Source: Mucisphaera sp965279675 (lineage in GTDB: Bacteria > Planctomycetota > Phycisphaerae > Phycisphaerales > Phycisphaeraceae). Taken from it: DNA of 64,000 nucleotides. The DNA is taken from the NCBI RefSeq assembly GCF_965279675.1, contig NZ_CBDIIJ010000002.1:1302001-1366000 (forward strand), written 5' to 3'. Below the pieces are notes generated by a model that saw nothing but the letters and a program-made list of their open reading frames with translations, was not told the origin of the DNA and did not search any database. The position numbers and the translations under genes are program-made. Below, piece by piece: positions 30,001 through 39,000 of the stretch. How positions within the stretch are numbered: position 1 is the stretch's first letter; each line of letters starts with the position of its first letter.

Positions 30001-33000
30001 CCGGGTGGTCTTTCGACCAGCCTGTCGGCGTTGCTGGGACAGACTTTCAGTGGCACGCAGCGTGTGGTGATCGACCTGCAGGATGGCAGCAGCGGCCTGC
30101 TGGTTGACCTGACGGGTCAGACCACTGTCGAGGGTGTGGCTCGGGCCATCGAAGATCAGACCGATCAGCGTGTGAAGGTGTTGCTGTCGAGCGGTTCGCG
30201 TCTGGTGCTGATCGATCAGACGACCGGTGCCGGTACCTTTGCGGTGGCCGATGCGGTGGGCGGCCTGGCCACGGCGTTGGGTATCGAGGCGGTCGATGGC
30301 GGTGGTGCGGACAACGACGCGATAGCCGGTCGGATTACGGGCACGGGTGTGATCAGCACGGCGACGACGCTGGCCGCGTTGGACGTGAATCTGTCGGGCA
30401 ATGAGATCCTGTCGTTCGATCTGGGCGATGGTCAGACCGGTTTGCAGATCAACCTGACGAACTTCACGGTGAACACGATCGGTGATCTTCAGGACGTGAT
30501 CGCCAACACGGCCGGCGCGAATGGTCTGGCCCTTGAGGTGCAGACGGGTGCGGATGGCGAGCGGTTCCTGCGGCTGGTCGATAACGGCGGCGGCGCGGGC
30601 GTGCTGCGGGCCAGCGATCTGGTGGGCACGCTGCTGACGGATCTGGGTCTGGCTGGCTTTGATGGCGGGCCGACGGATGCGGACGCTGCGGCCGACGACG
30701 CGATTTCGGGCAGCCCGCTGCTCGGCAAGAACGCTTCGCTGGTGGACACGGGTCTGCTGTTTACCGGTGATCAGACGCTTGACGTCGATCTGACGGATGG
30801 CAGCACGGTGGGCGTGACGCTGACCGGCGTGACCACGCTCAAGGGTGTCATCAACGCCTTTGAGACGGCGGGTGTGGGCGGGATCACGGCTGGCTTCGAT
30901 GTGGATGGCCGTCTGGTGCTGCTCGACAACTTGGGTGGCGGCAACCCGTTTGCTGTCACGGAGACGGCGGGCGATGCGGGCGTGGCTCTGGGGCTGCTGC
31001 CGCCTGGCGGTCCTGGCGCGGCGGATGGCCTGATCACAACGCTTCCGATCACAGAGGTGGTGACTTCGGGCACACGGCTGGCCGATCTGGGTATCGGCAC
31101 GGCGGACCAGGTATCGATCACGCTGAATCTGCGTAACGGCAACCAGCAGGTGGTTGATCTGGCGGATGCGACCACGGTTGAAGAAGTGATCGTGGCGATT
31201 AACAGCCAGACGAACAATCTGGTGTCGGCTCAGCTCGCGGGCGGCGGACGGTTGGCGCTGATCGACAACAGCACGGGCGCGAACGCGTTCACGGTGTCTG
31301 ACAACGTCGGCATCCTGGCCGTGCAGATGGGCATCAACGCGACCGACGGTATCGCGAACGACACGGATGGTCGGATCGACGGTGTGATCGTCGGGCAGAC
31401 GATGCTCGAATCGTCAACGCGGCTCTCGACGCTGGGCATCGACCCGGCGGGCGGGGCGGTGGACATCGATTTCCGTGATGGCACGACGCTGACCAACATC
31501 GATCTGTCCGGTGCAACGACGCTGGTCGAGGTGCGTGATGCTCTGGCGGCGGCGACGTCGAACCGGGTGAGCTTCACGATCACGGCTGATGGTCGTCTGC
31601 TGATGACCGATAGCAGCTCGGGTGGTGGCGGGACGTTCAGCATCAGCGACAACGGTGCGAGCACGATCGCGCGTGACCTGGGTATCGCCAGGACGGCCGA
31701 CAGTCCCGCGGATGGCGACATCCTGGGCGGGCAGCTGCTGATTGGCGGGGCGCTTCCTGCTGACGTGCTGACGAGCCTGAGCGGTGCGCATGGGTTTGAT
31801 ATCAACGTGCGGTCCGGCGGCACGATCAGCGTGGCCTTTACGGATGCCAACACGTTTGGCGAGGTGATCGACGCGATCAACACGGCGGCGAGTGACTCGG
31901 CGGTGCGTGCGGCGGACGGCGGTAACGCGGTGGTTGCCCGTATCACGGCGGATGGCCGGGTTGTGCTGACGGATCGGACCACGGGCCCGAACGCGTTCGG
32001 GCTGGTTGACGGGGCCGGTACGCCGGTGGCCGACCTGGGTCTGACGTCTGACAACTCGCTCGCGGCGAATGTGATTCTCGGTGACAGCCTGTTTGAGATC
32101 GATGCGGATCAGGTGAACCTGGCCGACTTTGGTATCTCGATCGAGGCCGGCGATTCATTCACGATCACGCAGACGGACGGTGACGATCTGGTGGTGACCT
32201 TCGGCGTGGCTCCGGTGACGCTGCAGGACCTGATTGATGAGGTGGACACCGATACGTCGAGCGAGACGGTTGTGTCGCTGGGTGCCGAAGGGCGTCTGGT
32301 CTTCACGGATGCGTTGAACGCGGGTGTTGAGTCGTATCGTGTCTTCACGGCGACGACGGATACCGGCAATGTGCTTGAGCAGCTCGGCATCGAGGCCAGC
32401 GACGGTGGCTTTGGTGACACCGATGGCGGCAGCGACGATGTGATTCAGGGCACGTCGGTGTTCCTGTCGAGTTCGCGGTTGTCTGAGGTGGGTGTTGCTG
32501 GCAGCGGTGCCGAGGAGATAGCGATTGGGCTGGCCGACGGCAGCCGTTACATCGTGGATCTTTCGGACGCGGTGACGGTTGGCGATGTGATTACGGCGAT
32601 CGAGTCGCAGACGAATGATGATGTGTCGGTGGTGATCTCCGGTAGCGATCGTTTGCTGCTGACTGATGAGACAGCGGGTGCCGAGGCGTTCACGGTGGCC
32701 AACCTCAGCGGTTCGCCGGCGAGCGATCTGGGCATTCTTGTGGCGGGCGGGACGACGGGTGCTCTGGTCGAGGTGGCTGACGACCTGGGTCTGGCGATCG
32801 CGGATGGCGACCCCGGTGATGGGTCGGCGGCTGGTGACGGTGTGATCCTCGGCCCGGCGGTGTTTGGTGGCGGCTTCACGCTGTCGTCGCTGGGCATCGA
32901 TCCGTCGGGTGGTGAGGTGCTCGTGACCTTCCAGGACGGTTCGACGGCGACGATCGATCTGTCCTCGGCGACGTCGATCGCTGACGTGGCGACGCTTCTT

Positions 33001-36000
33001 GATGCCGGTTCGGGCAGCAACCTGACGGTGACGGTCTCGAATGATGGTCGCCTGGTCATCACGGATGGCACGGCTGGCGGGACGACGTTCTCGATCGCCG
33101 ATACGGCCGGCAGCACGATCGCGGCTGACCTTGGTATTGCGGTGGTGGACGGCAGTGCGGATGACACGCCGGCGGTGGCTGACGGTGTGATCGGCGGCGA
33201 TGACATTCTGGCATCGGCGTTGACGCTGGCTTCGGTGGGCATTGATCCTGCGGGTGCCAACCTGGATGTGACGCTGCGGGACGGCACGACGCCTTCGATC
33301 GATATCTCTGGGGCGCTAACGGTTGAGGCTCTGGCGACGGCGCTGGGTGGCAGCGGTATCACGCTGACGGTGACTGTTAACGGCGAGCTCCAGCTGGTTG
33401 ATGGTTCGGCCGGTGGTTCGACGTTCGCGATTGCGGACACGGCCGATGCGATCCTGGGTCGGGAGCTGGTGTCCAAGCTCGATCTGACCGATCCGCTGAG
33501 CTTCCCGGACGTGGGTGCTCAGATCGATGCGGGCGTGGATCTGCGGATCCAGCTGCGTGACGGTGGTCCGGCGTTGAACATCAGCCTGACCGATCTGCGA
33601 GGCGACGCGACGCTGTCTGATCTGGTGGATCAGATCAACAGCCAGGCCGTGCGTTACAGCACCGACATCAATGGCGTGCGTACGGTGGTGGCGTCGGGTC
33701 TGGTGACGGCTTCGATCGATGCTTCGGGTCGTCTGGTGCTAACGGATAACACGACCGGCTTCGGCGCCTTTGAGGTGCGGAGGACGTCTGCCACCGGTGG
33801 GCTGCTGGTTTCCAACGCGATGGCCGATCTCGGTTTGACCGAGGGCGTGTCGGTGATCGATGGCGGCGTGGATGACAATGACGGCTCGTTCAACGGCGTG
33901 ATCGTTGGTGATGCGATCCCGGGTGCTTCGTCGGCGGATGTTCTGCTGTCGGCGATCCGCAGCCAGGTGGTGGGGCTGGATAACGATGGCGGCACGCTCT
34001 ATGCCCTGATGGAGGGGCTGGACACGAACCCGTCTGAGATCATCGGCAGCCTGTTCACGACGACGGGTGCTGGTAGTGGCGGGTTGCCGCAGTCGCTGGA
34101 TGTGGCTGCGATGGCGGCCAACAGTCAGGGTGAGATCTACGCGGTGGTTCGTGTCAACGGTGGTAGTGACACGCTGGTGCGTGTGAATGCCACGACGGGC
34201 CAGGCGGTGACGCTGGGCCTGATCGAGAACAACAACGGGACGCTCTATGAGGGTCACGTGGAGGCGTTGGCCTTTACGCCTGACGGTCAGCTGCTGACGG
34301 TGGTCAGCGATGCCGATGGTGTGGGCTCGCTGTTCAACGAACTGCAGGGTCAGGCGATTGGTGTCATGGACCTGTCGGACACCGATGGCGACGGGCGTGT
34401 GACGCTGCGTCGTCTGGATGTGGATGTGACGGGTGCGATCGATCCGATTGGTTTGCCGCTTCAGAATGTCGGCGGGATCCTGGCGAACCAGCTGGGTCTG
34501 GCGACGACGGACAACAACGCGCTGCGTGACGGCAGTGCGACGATCGGCACGATTCTGGGTCGGGACCTGCGTCAGTCGCTGACGGGTCTGGAAGACATCG
34601 AGGCTGATCTGGGCGTGACGCTTGGCGGTGGTGCGGACCTGACGATCACGATCGCGGATTCGACGCTGGGTTCGGGTGGCACGGGCATCTTCAACGTCGA
34701 TCTGAACGATGCGTTGCTTGATGTGAACAACGACGGCATCCGGACGCTGAATGAGGCTTTGTCGTTCATCACTGAGTTTGTGAATGACGATGCCGGGCAG
34801 ACGGTCATCGGTGCGTCGCTGAGCAGTGATGGCCGGGGCATCATTATTCAGGACTTCTCTCTTGAGGACGATCTGGCAGCGCCGTCCCCGCTGACGCTGG
34901 CGGACGCGGGTGCTTCGGATGTGGCGACGCTTCTGGGCGTGGCGTTCACCGAGGGCACGGGTTCTGACCGCGACGGCGTGGCGAATCAGATTCTTCAGGG
35001 TCGTGACATTCGGCTGGCGGCGACGGATGCGTCGTTGTTGACGGACCTTGGCATCACGTCGGACTTCAACCGCCTGATGAGCTACACGCTGCGTTCGGGT
35101 GCCTCGGGTGTGATTGACCTGACGGCGGCGACGACGCTGGGCGACGTGCGTCTGGCGATTGATGGTGTGGCGGGTCTGACGGCGACGATTGAGTCGCCCA
35201 CGCAGACGGTGGCCGGTCTGAACGAGCGGATCACGAGTGCGCTGCAGGTCGTGGACGGTTCGGTGGCGGCTCCGGGCAACACGTTCACGCTGGGTGCCGG
35301 TCCGGTGGATGTGGCGGGGATTGCGGTGAACTCGCAGGGCGAGATCTTCGCGGTGCTGTCGGACAACCTGGCGGACACGGATCGTCTGGTGACGATCGAT
35401 CCTTCGGACCGGAGCGTGCGGGATGCGGGTCTTGGCGACTCGCTGATCAAGGTGGATCCGAGCGGTGCGAACACGGACACGGACATCGCGGGCATCGGTT
35501 TTGATGCGAGCGATCAGCTGTTCGCCTTTGACTTTGAGACCAAGCAGGTGCTGCTGCTGGACACGGATGTCACAACGGTCGCTGAGGCCGTGGTGGTGGA
35601 TGAGAACATCGGTCCGGATCCGGATGGCGACATCGAGGGCTTCTTTGTGGATGCCTCTGGCGGTCGCCACGGGACGCTGTTCTACGCCTTCGACCTGGTT
35701 GATGGCGACAACAACCTGGTCAACGAGAACGCCAACCTGCTCGTGTCGGGCGGCTTCGGGCCGATCTTCGGCACGGTGGATCCGACCAATGGCGAGTTTA
35801 CGCGTGCGGCCTCGGTCGATGGCGGAGCGCGGGCGTTGGCCTTCGATTCGATCGGTGCAACGGCTGAGACCGATGCCTTCATCGTCACGGGTGAGGGCCG
35901 GTTGGTGCAGGTCAATGCCGATCCGCTTGACGATGAATATGGCGGCTTGATTGCTGACCTGGGTCGTGTCCGCGATGCGATCACGAACCAGTTGCTGACG

Positions 36001-39000
36001 ATCACGGCGATTGATTTTGATGAGACCTCCAACCTGCTGGTGGGTCTGGATGCGACGCGTGGCCGGCTGGTGAGCATCGAGCTTGTCGACAGCAATGGCG
36101 ACGGGGCGCTGGATGCTGCGTTGGCGAGCGGTCTGCTTCAGAACGGGGCGCTCAACGCGGCGTCGTTCACGTCGCTGGGCTACAACCCCGACCCGACGGT
36201 GCTGGGCATCGAGGCGGCCGGGACCAATGGCGAGATCGTTCCGATCGTGGCGGCGGGTGCGAGCGGGACGGACCGGCTGCTGGCCGATTCGTTCAGCCGG
36301 GTGACCATCGACGGCGATTTCAGCGGCCGGGTGCAGTCGACCGGGAACACGGTTGGCAGTGTTCGCGTGGATGGTGACTTTGGCGGTCTGTTCGAGTCGA
36401 ACACTGAGATCAGGAACTTCACGCAGACCAGCGGCGACTTCTCGGGTGTGCTCTCGGCCGGCGATGAGATCGGCCGGGTGAACCTGCGGAACGCGATGAC
36501 GTCCGGCTCGATCGTGGCCGACGAGGCGATCAAGAATCTCACGATCGGCGGCGACTTTGCTGGTGAGGTGATCACCGGCGAACTCGGGACGATGCGTGTC
36601 AGCGGTGCGGCGGCCAGCGGCTCGGTGATCCTGGCCGACGAGCTGCGGAGTGTGAACTTCCGTGGCGTCTTCGACGGCAGCCTGACGGTGGGTGATGCCC
36701 GGTCGCTTCGTTTCGACGGCTTGGGCGCTAATGCCGAGATCCTGGTGGGCATGGATGTCACGAGTTTCAGGACCGGTGATACGGCCGACGGCAGCAGCGT
36801 GGTCATCGAAGGTGCCGCATCGACGGTGCGTGTCGATGGCACCCATGCGGGTCAGATCGCGACACAGGGCGAGGTTCGCTCGGCGAGCTTCCGCGGTCTG
36901 GATGGCGGTCTGTTCCTGGCGGGCACCGACCTTGGCCGGGTGACGGTCAGCGGTGACGTCTCGGGCAGCCTGATTTCCGCGGGGGTCTGGTTGGGTGCCG
37001 ACGGCGTCTACAACACGGCTGACGACCAGATTTATGGCGGTGTGATTGATCGGGTCATGATCCGCGGCGATTACATCAACAGTGCGATCGTGGCGGGTGT
37101 CCTGCCGAGCGAGCAGTTCGGCCCGGGCATCCCGACCGATCTGCAGGCCTACACCGGCCAGCAGGATCGCTTCCTCCTGCTGGTTGATGACCTGGCGCCG
37201 GTCGATTCGGCCGAAGCCGGCGGTCTGCTGGAGAGTGGCATCGGCATGGTCAGCTTCGGGCAGGTGCTCGGCGCGGGTGCCGGATCGCAGCAGGCCTCGG
37301 TGGTGGCGGCGGCGGGCACGATCGGCGACCTGCGTGGCACGGGCGTGAACCTGCTGATCACCCGCGAGTACATCGATCGGATGAATGCTCCGACGGTGGT
37401 ATCCAGCGGCTTCTTCGCACCGACGGACTCGCCGTTGGGTCTGCTCAACACAACGGCCTTCGTGCAGTTCAGCGAGCAGGTGCTTTCGTCGAGCCTGGTG
37501 CTGTCGCAGGACACCAACAACGACGGCGACCTGCTGGACGTGGACGATGTCCGCGGCAGCGTGGTGGTCTTCGATCCTGCGGACGGCAACCGGATTCTCG
37601 ACTCGGATGATGGTCTGCAGCTCGCGCTCGATGTGATCGAGGATACGCGTGGCAACCTGCAGACGGTTCTTTACATCGTCGGCTTTGATGGCTTTAGCGG
37701 GACGGTCGAGGTTTCGCTGTCCGGCAGCCAGTCGGATCAGATTGTGCTTGACCGTTCGGGTCTGCGTTCGCTGCAACGCGATGCGGACAACAACGGTATT
37801 GCTGAGGTTGGCGAGGATGCCGCGGGCACGATCTTCGATGGCGATAGCGACGGCGTCGAGGGCGGTGGCTCCTCGATCCTGGCTCTGCAGACGATCGATG
37901 TGGCGAACGACTTTGGTCCGGGCGTGACCTTTGGCGGGTTCACGCAGGGCGTGGGTCTCAACCAGCCCGCGTCGACGGTGACCAGTGTGCTGGAGACGGC
38001 GGACGACATCGACATCTTCAGCTTCGATGCGAATGCCTTTGAGTTTGTGTCGGTTGAGCTGGATGTGCTTTCTACGCCATCTACGAGTGTCGGACTGTTC
38101 TACCGGGACACACAGGGCACTGACTCGCAGGCGGATGACACCTACGAGCTGGTGACCGAGTGGACCTTCACGCCGGCGGGCAGTGTCCAATTCGGCGCGG
38201 AGTTGACCGAGAGCGGGGAGTACTTTGTGGCGGTGGCCGGCTTCAGCGGCGCGTCCGAGTACAACCTGAGCGTGGCGCGGAGTACGACGGACACGGGTCT
38301 GCTGACGGCGATGCCGGGTCTGACGGTTCAGGACATCGCGTACACGAGCAACACGCTGGGCGAGAACGGCAACCAGCTCGGCTTCAACTCGCCGAAGCAG
38401 CTGGTTTACCTCAACTTCGATGGTGGCGTGGCTGAGTCGTTCGACGGTCAGGACGTGAGCTTCGCGGCGTTCGATGCCCGGCAGCTTGAGGACGGCCTGG
38501 CCGGCTTTACGCAGAGCATCATTGACCAGGCCGTCGATGCGGTTCTAAGCATCTATCAGAATATCCCGACCGGGACGACGCAGTACGACGGCAATGTGAC
38601 GCCGACGCTGAACGTCGCCAACATCGGTGCCAATCTCTCGACCTTCGGTAGTGCGACGTCGGGTCTGTTTTTCACGACCTTTGATCCTGATCTCGTTGGG
38701 TTCTCTGGTGATTACACCGAGCTATTCATCGGTGAGGCTTTCTTTGGCGGCCCAGGTCTCCTCGGCATTGCTGAGAGTATCGATGGTCTGAACATGACCA
38801 AAGACGATAGGGCTCTGGTCTTTACTCAGAACTTCGCTGGGTTTGCTTCAGCTGTGGGTGCCAGTGACCGTGCTGAACAGTACGCCCGGGCGATTGGGAA
38901 TGTGACGGCTCACGAGTTGGGTCACATTCTGGGTTTCAATCACTCCATGCGACAGCTTTTGGGCTTTGATTCCCAAGCCGGTCGACTCGATGACCCAGAT

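Noticed and set aside
20344..38190. Very long antisense frames within the giant gene (up to about 1,480 codons on the minus strand)
   Set aside because: They are Arg/His- or Ser-rich low-complexity sequence expected from a G-ending codon bias and repeats on the other strand. None shows a start signal or a domain.
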